From JAHEJN01 sp963787285 (GTDB lineage Bacteria > Actinomycetota > Acidimicrobiia > Acidimicrobiales > JAHEJN01), in NCBI GenBank assembly GCA_963787285.1, contig CAWBCM010000010.1, positions 62,001-126,000 on the forward strand: a stretch of DNA of 64,000 bases. Direction: 5' to 3'. A program made the position numbers and the translations under genes. Below, one piece after another: positions 55,072 through 63,269 of this stretch. Within the stretch, counting starts at the first letter, position 1, and the number at the start of each line of letters is the position of its first letter. The notes beneath the pieces were generated by a model. The model was not told where the DNA came from. It saw only the letters and a program-made list of their open reading frames with translations, and made no database searches.

Positions 55072-56448
55072 ATGACCGACACCGTTGCCCCCCGCACGAA
55101 CCTGTATCTGTCGGGGAACTACGCACCCGTGAACGAGGAGGTCACCGCGTTCGACCTGCCGGTGATCGGCGAGCTCCCCACCGAGCTCAACGGCCGCTAT
55201 CTCCGGAACGGGCCGAACCCCTCCCAGCCGGTCGACGAGGCCACCCACCACTGGTTCCTCGGCGACGGCATGGTGCACGGCATCCGGCTGCGCGAAGGAC
55301 GCGCCGAGTGGTACCGGAATCGCTACGTGGGATCGCAGGCAATCGCCGAGTGGCGGGGCGAGCCCGACATCGCCGGCCCGAACTGGAACGGCAGCCCCAC
55401 CGGCCCGAACACCAACGTCGGCGGCTTCGCCGGCACCACCTGGGCCATGGTCGAGGCCGGTGGATGCCCCGTGGAGCTGACCTACGAGCTCGAGACCGTG
55501 GCTCGGAACGACTTCAACGGCACCCTCCCCGGCCCCTTCACCGCCCACCCCAAGTTCGACCCCGCCACCGGCGAGCTCCACGCCATGGTCTACGCCCCGG
55601 CGCAGTGGTTCGACCACGTGCAGTACGTGGTGGTGGGGCCTGATGCCCGGGTCACCAAGACGGTCGACATCCCCCTTCCCGGCGTGACGATGCTGCACGA
55701 CATGTCACTGACCAGTCGCTACGCCGTGGTGTACGACCAGCCCGTCACGCTCGACTTCGACATCGCCTTCGCCGGCGGCTTCCCCCTGGTGTGGAACCCG
55801 GACTACGGCAACCGCGTCGGGCTGCTTCCCCGCACCGGCACCGCCGACGACATCGTGTGGATCGACGTGCCGCTGGGTTACGCCTTCCACCCGATGAACG
55901 CCTACGACACCCCCGACGGTCGGGTGGTGATCGACCTCTGCAGGTACGAGAAGCTCTTCGACCGCGACCGGCTCGGACCCTGGGGCGACTCACTCCCGCG
56001 CCTCGAGCGGTGGGAGCTCGACCCGGCCACTCGTACCGCAACGATCACCGTGATCGACGAACGCCCCAACGAGTTCCCGCGCCATCGCAGCTCACTGTCG
56101 ACCCAGCCGTACCGCTTCGGGTACTGCGCCTCGGTGTCTGCGGTACCGACCGAGGGTTGGCCGACCGTGAAGCACGATCTGCACACCGGGGAGCGAGTCA
56201 CCTTCGACCACGGCGCGGGCCGGGCGGCCGGTGAGCCGGTGTTCGTCGCCCGTGACGCCGGCACCAACGAGGACGACGGCTGGCTGGTGACCTTCGTGCA
56301 CGATGCGGCGGCCGGAACCGCCGAGTTCGTGGTGATCGACGCCCAGGACTTCGAGCGGGGCTACGTGGCCCGGGTTCCCCTGCCCCAGCGGGTGCCCTTC
56401 GGCTTCCACGGCAACTGGGTCAGCGACGCCAGCGTCGGTCCGGGCTGA
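55072..56448 (+). CDS. Carotenoid cleavage oxygenase (RPE65/CCD family)
   Basis: A 458-residue non-haem iron dioxygenase. The four iron-ligand histidines are found in TAHPKFDP, TMLHDMSLT, YAFHPMNAY and GFHGNWV. GRYLRNGPNPSQPVDEATHHWFLGDGMVHG is the N-terminal family block (short form RYLRNGPNP...GDGMVHG). The substrate may be a carotenoid, apocarotenoid or stilbene. GGAG lies before ATG 55072; an ATG at 55045 is also in frame. The last 88 bp overlap the C-terminal coding region of the convergent Nudix gene. Confidence 0.93.
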   Translation: MTDTVAPRTNLYLSGNYAPVNEEVTAFDLPVIGELPTELNGRYLRNGPNPSQPVDEATHHWFLGDGMVHGIRLREGRAEWYRNRYVGSQAIAEWRGEPDIAGPNWNGSPTGPNTNVGGFAGTTWAMVEAGGCPVELTYELETVARNDFNGTLPGPFTAHPKFDPATGELHAMVYAPAQWFDHVQYVVVGPDARVTKTVDIPLPGVTMLHDMSLTSRYAVVYDQPVTLDFDIAFAGGFPLVWNPDYGNRVGLLPRTGTADDIVWIDVPLGYAFHPMNAYDTPDGRVVIDLCRYEKLFDRDRLGPWGDSLPRLERWELDPATRTATITVIDERPNEFPRHRSSLSTQPYRFGYCASVSAVPTEGWPTVKHDLHTGERVTFDHGAGRAAGEPVFVARDAGTNEDDGWLVTFVHDAAAGTAEFVVIDAQDFERGYVARVPLPQRVPFGFHGNWVSDASVGPG

Positions 56449-56894
56449 CCGACGTCGACATCCACGTCGACGTCGATGTCGACGTCGACCTGGGCCAGCG
56501 CCTGAGCCGCCACGACCACGTCGGCCGTAAGCGTCAGGTGCTCGGCCAGACGATCCGACCAGATCCACTTGATGGCGTCGACCTCGTCGTTGGGAGCAAA
56601 GGAGTTCCGCTCCTCGATGCTCATCCGGTACCAGAGCACGATCTTGGGATTGTCACCGACCCAGTAGCAGGTCGGCTCGAGCCGTTCGACGATCGTGGCC
56701 CGAACGCAAGACTCCTCTTCCACCTCGCGTACCGCCGCCTCCTCCCACGACTCCCCGCGATTCAGCTTTCCCTTGGGGAGCGACCAGTCGTCGTGTCGAG
56801 GCCGATGCACCGCCAGAACCTGGATCCCCCGCCTTCGTTCCCGCAGAACCACGCCCCCAGCGGCGCGAACAAGGGGTGCTCTCGCCTTGGACAC
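56361..56894 (-). CDS. Nudix hydrolase with repetitive Asp/Val tail
   Basis: A 177-residue protein. The Nudix box is intact: GKLNRGESWEEAAVREVEEE (GX5EX7REUXEEXGU). VVLRERRRGIQVLAVHRPRHDDWSLPKG (VLAVHRPR...DWSLPKG) precedes it, as in MutT-like and ADP-ribose enzymes. The C-terminus carries a string of alternating Asp and Val encoded by GTCGAC-like hexamers (about 56447-56500), then a basic tail. The tail runs into the 3' end of the carotenoid oxygenase gene and may be of recent origin. The GTG start at 56894 is uncertain. Confidence 0.8.
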   Translation of the reverse strand: MSKARAPLVRAAGGVVLRERRRGIQVLAVHRPRHDDWSLPKGKLNRGESWEEAAVREVEEESCVRATIVERLEPTCYWVGDNPKIVLWYRMSIEERNSFAPNDEVDAIKWIWSDRLAEHLTLTADVVVAAQALAQVDVDIDVDVDVDVGQPGPTLASLTQLPWKPKGTRWGRGTRAT

Positions 56895-57032
56895 GGCCGC
56901 ATTGTTGTCGCTCGATCGCGATCGTGCCAACGTGACCGACGCCCACCGGCCGTGCCGTTGCGATCCGACGCCGGCAGTCGACGTGTCGTACGCTTCGGCC
57001 CCAACTGCACGCAACGGAGAAGGGACGGGTCT

Positions 57033-58589
57033 GTGAACCTGCGCACGCTCAGCGACACGCTCACCAGGAATGTCACCGATCAGGCCGACAAGGTCGCCGT
57101 CCGACTGAGTGAACACTCGCTCACCTGGGCCGACCTCGACCATCGCTCGAACCAGATGGCGTCCGCGCTGACGGCCGCCGGCGTGTCGGCGGGCGATCGA
57201 GTGGCCTTCATCGACAAGAACTCCGTCGAGTTCTTCGAAATGGTGTTCGGTGCGGCCAAGATCGGCGCCGTGCCGGTTCCGGTGAATTGGCGTCTCGCTG
57301 CGCCCGAGATGGCGTACATCATCAACGATGCAGGCGCGCCCCTGCTGTTCATCCACAGCGACTTCGCCGAGCACCTGGAGGCAATGCGGGGCGAGCTCAC
57401 CACCGTCGACCACATCGTGGTGATGGGCGAGGCCGGCGACGACGAGGCCTACGAGGATTGGCTGGCGGCCCACGACGCCGACGGATTCGAGCGCCACGAT
57501 GCCGACCCCCACGATGTCGCCCTGCAGTTGTACACCTCGGGCACCACCGGCCACCCCAAGGGCGCCCAGCTCACCCACGACAACGCCACCTCGCTCATCG
57601 ACGTGGCCAGCGACTGGGGTATGACCGCGGGCAGCGTGAGCCTGGCCGCCATGCCGCTGTTCCACATCGGTGGGAGCGGGTGGGCACTGTTCGGCATGGC
57701 CATGGGCGCCGAGACCGTGCTGTTGCGCGAGGCCGATCTCGAGCAGTTGCTCCACGACATCAACACCTACGGCATCACGCACGCCTTCCTGGTACCCGCC
57801 GTGCTCCAGTTCCTCCAGATCATGCCCCTCGACGGCATCGACCTGTCGTCGATGGAGCTCATCGTGTACGGCGCCTCCCCGATCACCGAGGAGGTGCTGG
57901 TGGGGTCGATGAACATGTTCGGTTGCGACTACATGCAGGTCTACGGCCTGACCGAAACGTGCGGTGCGGTCACCATGCTTCCGCCCGAGGACCACCAGCC
58001 CGGCGGCGATCTCGCCGAGCTGCTGCGAGCCGCCGGCAAGCCGATGCGGGGCGTGGAACTGCGCATCGTCGACCCCGAGACCGGAGACGATGCCGCCGAC
58101 GGCGACGTCGGTGAGGTGTGGATCAAGTCGCCGACCAACATGGCCGGCTACTGGAACCTGCCCGAGGCCAGCGCCGAGGCCCTCCCCGGCGGCGGCTGGT
58201 TCCGCAGCGGCGATGCCGGCTACATGAAGGACGGCTATCTGTTCCTGCACGACCGGGTGAAGGACATGATCATCTCGGGGGGCGAGAACATCTACCCGGC
58301 CGAGATCGAGAACGTGCTCATGGGCCACGACAAGGTGGCCGACGTCGCCGTCATCGGCGTGCCGAGCGACAAGTGGGGCGAGACCCCGAAGGCCATCGTG
58401 GTCGCAGCGGCCGACACGGAGCCCACCGCCGAGGAGCTCATCGAGTTCTGCCGCACCCGACTGGCTCGGTTCAAGTGCCCCACGTCGGTCGACTTCGTCG
58501 ACTCCATCCCCCGCAACCCCACCGGCAAGATCCTCAAACGCGAGCTCCGTGCCCCGTTCTGGGAGGGACGCGAGCGAGCGGTGAACTGA
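57033..58589 (+). CDS. Long-chain acyl-CoA synthetase / AMP-dependent ligase
   Basis: 518 residues. P-loop LYTSGTTGHPKGAQLTH near residue 168, A5 motif QVYGLTETCGAV, hinge GYLFLHDRVKDMIISGGENIYPAEIE and catalytic lysine NPTGKILKRELRA. The sequence of the hinge and FRSGDAGYMKDGYL fits the FadD13/FACL subgroup activating fatty acids to acyl-CoA thioesters. A GAGAAGGGACGG site precedes GTG 57033. Its only near neighbours are the divergent Nudix gene and a convergent anti-sigma-like gene. Confidence 0.9.
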   Translation: MNLRTLSDTLTRNVTDQADKVAVRLSEHSLTWADLDHRSNQMASALTAAGVSAGDRVAFIDKNSVEFFEMVFGAAKIGAVPVPVNWRLAAPEMAYIINDAGAPLLFIHSDFAEHLEAMRGELTTVDHIVVMGEAGDDEAYEDWLAAHDADGFERHDADPHDVALQLYTSGTTGHPKGAQLTHDNATSLIDVASDWGMTAGSVSLAAMPLFHIGGSGWALFGMAMGAETVLLREADLEQLLHDINTYGITHAFLVPAVLQFLQIMPLDGIDLSSMELIVYGASPITEEVLVGSMNMFGCDYMQVYGLTETCGAVTMLPPEDHQPGGDLAELLRAAGKPMRGVELRIVDPETGDDAADGDVGEVWIKSPTNMAGYWNLPEASAEALPGGGWFRSGDAGYMKDGYLFLHDRVKDMIISGGENIYPAEIENVLMGHDKVADVAVIGVPSDKWGETPKAIVVAAADTEPTAEELIEFCRTRLARFKCPTSVDFVDSIPRNPTGKILKRELRAPFWEGRERAVN

Positions 58590-58662
58590 GTTCCCGACGA
58601 ACGCCCGGCGGCCGCACTCCCGTCTCGGGGAGGCAGCCACCGGCCGTCGGTTCCCGCCGAAA

Positions 58663-60050
58663 TCAGGCCGGTGAGACCTCTTTGACCACTTCGCCGTTCT
58701 GGCCCCAGGCCGTGACCAGCCACGACTGCTCGCCGTTGGTGAAGCTCACCTTCACGACTTCGCCGGTCTCCTGGACGATCGTGTACTCGAGGCCCGCGGC
58801 GGCCTCGACCCACACGATGGTGGCGAGCCCGTTCTCGACGACCACGCCGAAGGACCCGAGCTCGGTGTTCACGACGCCGTCGTAGGTGCCCGGCGGGGGT
58901 GGCGGGGTCAGCTCCTCCACCATGATCTCGTGGTGAATCTTGCCGTCGTCACCGACCCACGCCTTCACCGTCTTGATGTACTGCTCGTTGAAGAACTTCG
59001 CCTTCACGACCTCGCCGTGCTGGATCAGCACCTGTGACTCCCAACCCTCGGCCGTCGACAGGATGGCGATCCACAGCAGCCCGTTCGAGTCGCGCTCGAC
59101 GACGACCCGGCCGTAGCCGTTCACGTCGATCTCCTTGCGCATCTGGACCTCGGGTTGCGGTGCTCGCTCCTCGACCAGGATCTCGTGGTGGATCTTGCCG
59201 TCGTCGCCGGCCCATGCCTTCACCGTCTTGATGTACTGCTCGTTGAAGAACTTGGCCTTCACGACCTCGCCGTGTTCGACCAGCACCTTCGACTGCCATC
59301 CGTCGGCGGTCGACAGGATGCCGATCCAGAGCGTGGCGGCGTTGCCGTCGCGCTCGACGACGACCCGGCCGTAGCCGTTGACGTCGATCTCCTTGCGGGT
59401 CTCGACGGCGGGGGTTTCGGGCCTGTTCGGGCTCTCGACGTTCGGACTCCGGAGTCGGCACCACGGTTCGGGCTCGGGCTCGGATTCGGTCGACCTGGGG
59501 AATGACCAACCGTACGACCGGCTCGCCCTCGTCGTCGAGGCCGATGCTCGCCACCAGCGTCGCACCCGACTCGTGCTCGAGGAAGATCACCAGCGTCGGG
59601 GCCTCGGCGGCAACGACGGTCGCCGTCCAACCCTCGTTGGTCTCGACCACTCCCAGCACCAGGACCTCACCCCGTCGGGTGTACTCGGCCGTTCCGGCCA
59701 GGCCCAGACGGGCGGTCGAGCACGACGTCGGCCGGCGCCTCGGCCTCGGCCGCTTCGTCGCTCGGCTCGGCTTCGACCTCGGGAGTGGTCTCCACCTTTT
59801 CGAGTCCCGGCTCGTCTGCGTTCTCCTCGGTGGCCGGACCGGCCACCTCCACCTGGGCGCCACCGTTGTCGGCCCGGGTGGTGGCCCACGCCGCGCCGCC
59901 GCCGAGCACCAGTACCGGCACCAGTACCGCGATGCCGGCCATGCGGTGCAGGTGCGAACGCCGCGCCGCCACCATGCGGGGCCGTATCTGGTCGAGCAGG
60001 CCGTCGAGTCGTTCGCTGTCGGACGTTTCGTCACCGTGCATTGCGATCAT
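58663..60050 (-). CDS. Membrane-anchored anti-sigma-like protein with tandem repeat (at least two frameshifts)
   Basis: About 460 residues when repaired. A cytoplasmic N-terminus (about 1-38) precedes one membrane helix (MAGIAVLVPVLVLGGGAAWA) and an acidic, Pro/Glu-rich linker. The C-terminal domain holds two near-identical repeats of 86 residues (RKEIDVNGYGRVVVERD ... HHEILVEE), then a related third segment. Frames change near 59715 (one extra C) and near 59490. It starts in a 4-bp overlap with the ECF sigma-factor stop, the standard position of a cognate anti-sigma factor. The cytoplasmic helix would hold the sigma factor and the repeats would sense the outside. No ZAS zinc motif is visible. 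Confidence 0.68.
58913..59399 (-). repeat. Tandem 258-bp coding repeat (two copies) in anti-sigma-like gene
   Basis: Copy A (about 59399-59142) and copy B (about 59141-58913) are nearly identical over most of their length, for example GAACTTCGCC versus GAACTTGGCC in the same context. This implies a recent duplication or gene conversion. Confidence 0.75.
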
Positions 60051-60553
60051 GCCTCCGAGTTGAAGGCGCTCGCCGAGGAGCGCTCACCGAGTGTCGAGCG
60101 CAGCGACCGCCGCGCTCGGTGCAGGTGGTACCGGAAAGCGCTCGGCGAGATCCCCATCGCCGCCGCGCCTTCGTCGGTCGAGTAGCCGTGCCCGTAGTAG
60201 ATGTCGACGGCCTCACGCTGCTGGCCGGGAAGGGCGGCCACGGCGTGTTCGACTGCCGGATCGGGTCCGGGTTCCATCGGCTTCTCGTTCACCCAATCGA
60301 CTGCGGTGGACGAGAGCGCCTTGCTGTGGCGAACCCGACCCCGCTCCATGTCGATCCGAATGTTGTTCGCGACCCGCTGGACCCAGGCGGCCGGGTTCTG
60401 CATCCGTCCGACGCGCCACCACCGTGCGTAGGCACGGATGAACGCTTCCTGCGAACAATCGCCGGCGACATGGTCGGCACAACCAGCACGAGACAGGTTG
60501 TGCACGACGTCGTCGTAGTTGTCGCGGAAGAACTCGTCGAAGGTCTGGGGCAC
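60047..60553 (-). CDS. ECF RNA polymerase sigma factor
   Basis: 168 residues from GTG 60553, preceded by AAGGAGC at good spacing (a longer upstream frame is without homology). Region 2: TFDEFFRDNYDDVVHNLSRA and DCSQEAFIRAYARWWRV, with a short segment binding the -10 element. Region 4: ALPGQQREAVDIYYGHGYS and PSAFRYHLHRARRSLRS (HTH for -35). The stop overlaps the anti-sigma-like gene. The divergent neighbour is the RCC1/FG-GAP secreted gene, a likely target of this pair, although I cannot fix its binding site. Confidence 0.85.
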   Translation of the reverse strand: MPQTFDEFFRDNYDDVVHNLSRAGCADHVAGDCSQEAFIRAYARWWRVGRMQNPAAWVQRVANNIRIDMERGRVRHSKALSSTAVDWVNEKPMEPGPDPAVEHAVAALPGQQREAVDIYYGHGYSTDEGAAAMGISPSAFRYHLHRARRSLRSTLGERSSASAFNSEA

Positions 60554-60741
60554 CGGTGCTCCTTTCGGGGCTTTGATCGGCCGGGGTGCGGTATCGCTTG
60601 ACCACACCGACGAGTGAGCGCCCCGATTTGCTTGGTCGCCGGCGGGAATGAGCCCGATGACCCAGAGGCGACCTCCCCGACGACCAGGCGGTGGCTATGG
60701 TCACCCGGCGGGCGTCTTTCGACATCTGGAGACGCATCACG

Positions 60742-62907
60742 ATGATCACGACCTCGAAGTACCGATTGGTCGGGCTGGCACTGGCGGCGAGTACGGCTCT
60801 GGCGATGGTCGTCGGAACCGCTCCGAGCTCGCCAGCCCAGGGGCCCGACGTGCCACCGGTCAGCGGAGCCGAGGCGTCCGAGGGCATTCCTGATACCTCA
60901 CAGCTCGCGCAGGGGCGCCTGGCGACGGCGGGCTCGCAGAACTGCGTGCTGCTCGACGACGCGACGGTGCGCTGCTGGGGCATGAACTTCTTCGGACAGC
61001 TCGGCTCCACCGCCTACAACGGCACCAACGTCTCCGACGCCACCCCGGAGACGGCGATCGACTTCGGCGTCGGTCGGTCGACCGAGGCCATCGCCACCGG
61101 CACCGACCACAACTGCGCCCTGCTCGACAACGCCTCGGTGCGGTGCTGGGGGGCCAACGGCGCCGGCCAGCTCGGTTCGACCGCCAACAACGGCGCGATG
61201 AGCGCCAACCCCGCTCCCCAACCGGCGGTTGCGCTCGGCCGGGCGGCACAGGTCGTCGCCGCCGGCGGCAGCCACTCGTGTGCCGTACTCGACAACGCAA
61301 CCGTCCGCTGCTGGGGGTCGAACGAGTTCGGTGAGCTCGGGGGAGCCACCAACAGCGGGACGACGACCGCCAATCCCGCTCCCCTCACCGCAGTGGACCT
61401 GGGCGCGGCCCGCACCGCCGTCTCGGTGAGCGCCGGCTTCGCCCACACGTGTGGGCTCCTCGACGACGGCACCGTGCGCTGCTGGGGCTCCAACTCGTCG
61501 GGCCAGCTCGGCTCGACGACCAACAACGGCACCACCGATCCGAATCCTGCCGCCGAACCATCCGTGGCTCTCGGGGCCGGCCGCATCGCCGTCGCCCTCT
61601 CGTCGGGAGTCGCGCACACGTGCGCCCTTCTCGACGACGGCAGCGTCCGCTGCTGGGGCTCGAACCTGTTCGGACAGCTCGGAGCGGCGGCCAACAGCGG
61701 AACCAGCACTCCGAACCCGGAGCCGCTCGCAACGGTCGACCTCGGCACCGGCCGCACGGCTGTCGCCATCGCCGCGGGCGACGACCACACCTGTGCACTC
61801 CTCGACGACGGCAGCGTCCGCTGCTGGGGCCTCAACCAGTTCGGTGAGCTCGGTTCCACGACCAACAACGGCACCACCGATCCCAACCCGGCCCCGGCAC
61901 CTGCTGTGGCACTGGGGGCGGGGAGGAGCGCGTTGGCCGTGGGCGGTGGCGGTTCGCACACCTGCGCCCTTCTCGACGACGGCACCGTTCGCTGCTGGGG
62001 CCTCAACGAGAGCGGTCAGCTCGGCAACACGACCAACAACGGCACCGACAACGTCAACCCGGCACCGCTGGCCGCGGTCGACCTTCCCGCTGTGGCCGTC
62101 GACCTCGACGGCGACGGCGTGCGCGATGACACCGACAACTGCCCCACCATTGCCAACGCCGATCAGCGTGACGTCGACGAGGACGGGCTGGGCGATGCGT
62201 GCGACCCCATCGACGGACGTCGCAACCGCATCTTCGTCACCAACGTGATCCAGACCGGTCCGGCCGACTACGACTTCGTGTTCGGCCATCCGACCGACGA
62301 GATCTTCGCCGGCGACTGGAACGGCAATGGCCGTGACGGCTTCGCCCGACGATCGGGTCGCACCATCCTCGAGGCCGACGAGCAGGGGCGTACGATTCGC
62401 ACGATCGTGTTCGGCTCGACCACCGACACGCTGTACCGGACCGGCGACTGGGACGGCGACGACGTCGACACCTTCGCCGTGCAGCGTGGCAACGTGTTCC
62501 ACCTGTCCAACGACCCCAGTGGTGCAGGACCGGTGACCACCATCGGCTACGGCCGGGCCGGCGACCAGGTGTATGTGGGCGACTGGGACGGTGACGGCGA
62601 CGACACCTTCGCCGTGCGGCGCGGCAACGTCTTCTACGTCCGCAACTCGGTCACCACCGGCGTCGCCGACGTGGTCTTCGGGTACGGGCGGGCCGGCGAC
62701 GAGGTCCTCGTCGGCGACTGGGACAACGACGGCATCGACACCTTCGCCGTGCGGCGCGGCAACGTGATCTTCATCCGCAACGACTTCGTGACCGGAATCG
62801 CCGAAACCACGATTGGGTACGGCCAGGCCGCCGACATCCTGTTGGTCGGTGACTGGAACGGCGACAACATCGACACCTTCGCCGTCCAGCGCGCCGAGAT
62901 CCTGTGA
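60742..62907 (+). CDS. Large secreted RCC1 beta-propeller and FG-GAP protein
   Basis: 721 residues from ATG 60742. A signal peptide (YRLVGLALAASTALAMVVG) precedes seven RCC1-type repeats of about 51 residues with consensus HTCALLDDGTVRCWG, then xNxxGQLGST and NNGTTDPNP. Seven copies would close one propeller, and the two cysteines per repeat suggest disulfides. A thrombospondin-3-like calcium stretch (DLDGDGVRDDTDNCPTIANA) follows. Five FG-GAP repeats with VGDWDGDGDDTFAVRRGN close the protein, shared with the protein at 41951. It probably acts at the cell surface or extracellularly in adhesion or binding. It is divergent from the ECF sigma gene. Confidence 0.83.
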   Translation: MITTSKYRLVGLALAASTALAMVVGTAPSSPAQGPDVPPVSGAEASEGIPDTSQLAQGRLATAGSQNCVLLDDATVRCWGMNFFGQLGSTAYNGTNVSDATPETAIDFGVGRSTEAIATGTDHNCALLDNASVRCWGANGAGQLGSTANNGAMSANPAPQPAVALGRAAQVVAAGGSHSCAVLDNATVRCWGSNEFGELGGATNSGTTTANPAPLTAVDLGAARTAVSVSAGFAHTCGLLDDGTVRCWGSNSSGQLGSTTNNGTTDPNPAAEPSVALGAGRIAVALSSGVAHTCALLDDGSVRCWGSNLFGQLGAAANSGTSTPNPEPLATVDLGTGRTAVAIAAGDDHTCALLDDGSVRCWGLNQFGELGSTTNNGTTDPNPAPAPAVALGAGRSALAVGGGGSHTCALLDDGTVRCWGLNESGQLGNTTNNGTDNVNPAPLAAVDLPAVAVDLDGDGVRDDTDNCPTIANADQRDVDEDGLGDACDPIDGRRNRIFVTNVIQTGPADYDFVFGHPTDEIFAGDWNGNGRDGFARRSGRTILEADEQGRTIRTIVFGSTTDTLYRTGDWDGDDVDTFAVQRGNVFHLSNDPSGAGPVTTIGYGRAGDQVYVGDWDGDGDDTFAVRRGNVFYVRNSVTTGVADVVFGYGRAGDEVLVGDWDNDGIDTFAVRRGNVIFIRNDFVTGIAETTIGYGQAADILLVGDWNGDNIDTFAVQRAEIL

Positions 62908-62962
62908 TCGATCGGGCCGGAGTTTGGGAGCAACCGCGGCCGGTGTGCGACGATCTACGTCC

Positions 62963-63265
62963 ATGACCGTCCTCATCGCCGGAACCGTCACCATCGACGC
63001 CGACAACCACGACGCCATCCTCGGGGCCGCGCTCGAGATGATGGCCGCCACCCAGCGGGAGCAGGGTTGCATCACCTACGTGTTCACGCCCGATGCTCGC
63101 AACAGGGGGGTCTTGCACATCTTCGAGAAGTGGGACTCCGCAGCCGACCTCGACCGGCACCTGACCACCGAGCACATGGCGACATGGCGGGCACGAGGCG
63201 AAGAGCTCGGGGTGCTCGACCGCGACCTCTTCGTCTACGAGGTCGCCAGCGAGAGGCCGCTGTAG
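62963..63265 (+). CDS. Antibiotic biosynthesis monooxygenase (ABM) domain protein
   Basis: A 100-residue dimeric alpha/beta-barrel protein. AGTVTIDADNHDAILGAALEM and REQGCITYVFTPDARNRG lead to HIFEKWDSAADLDRHL, the ABM pattern in which E and W are conserved. Members act as quinol or polyketide monooxygenases or as stress-linked small proteins. It precedes the GrdB/PrdB-like gene by 4 bp and may be in the same operon. Confidence 0.8.
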   Translation: MTVLIAGTVTIDADNHDAILGAALEMMAATQREQGCITYVFTPDARNRGVLHIFEKWDSAADLDRHLTTEHMATWRARGEELGVLDRDLFVYEVASERPL

Positions 63266-63269
63266 TTCC

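Noticed and set aside
60742..62907. Repeated DNA in the RCC1/FG-GAP gene as a CRISPR or satellite array
   Set aside because: The periodicity is about 150 bp with varied sequence in a single frame, coding for protein repeats; there are no constant repeats with unique spacers.
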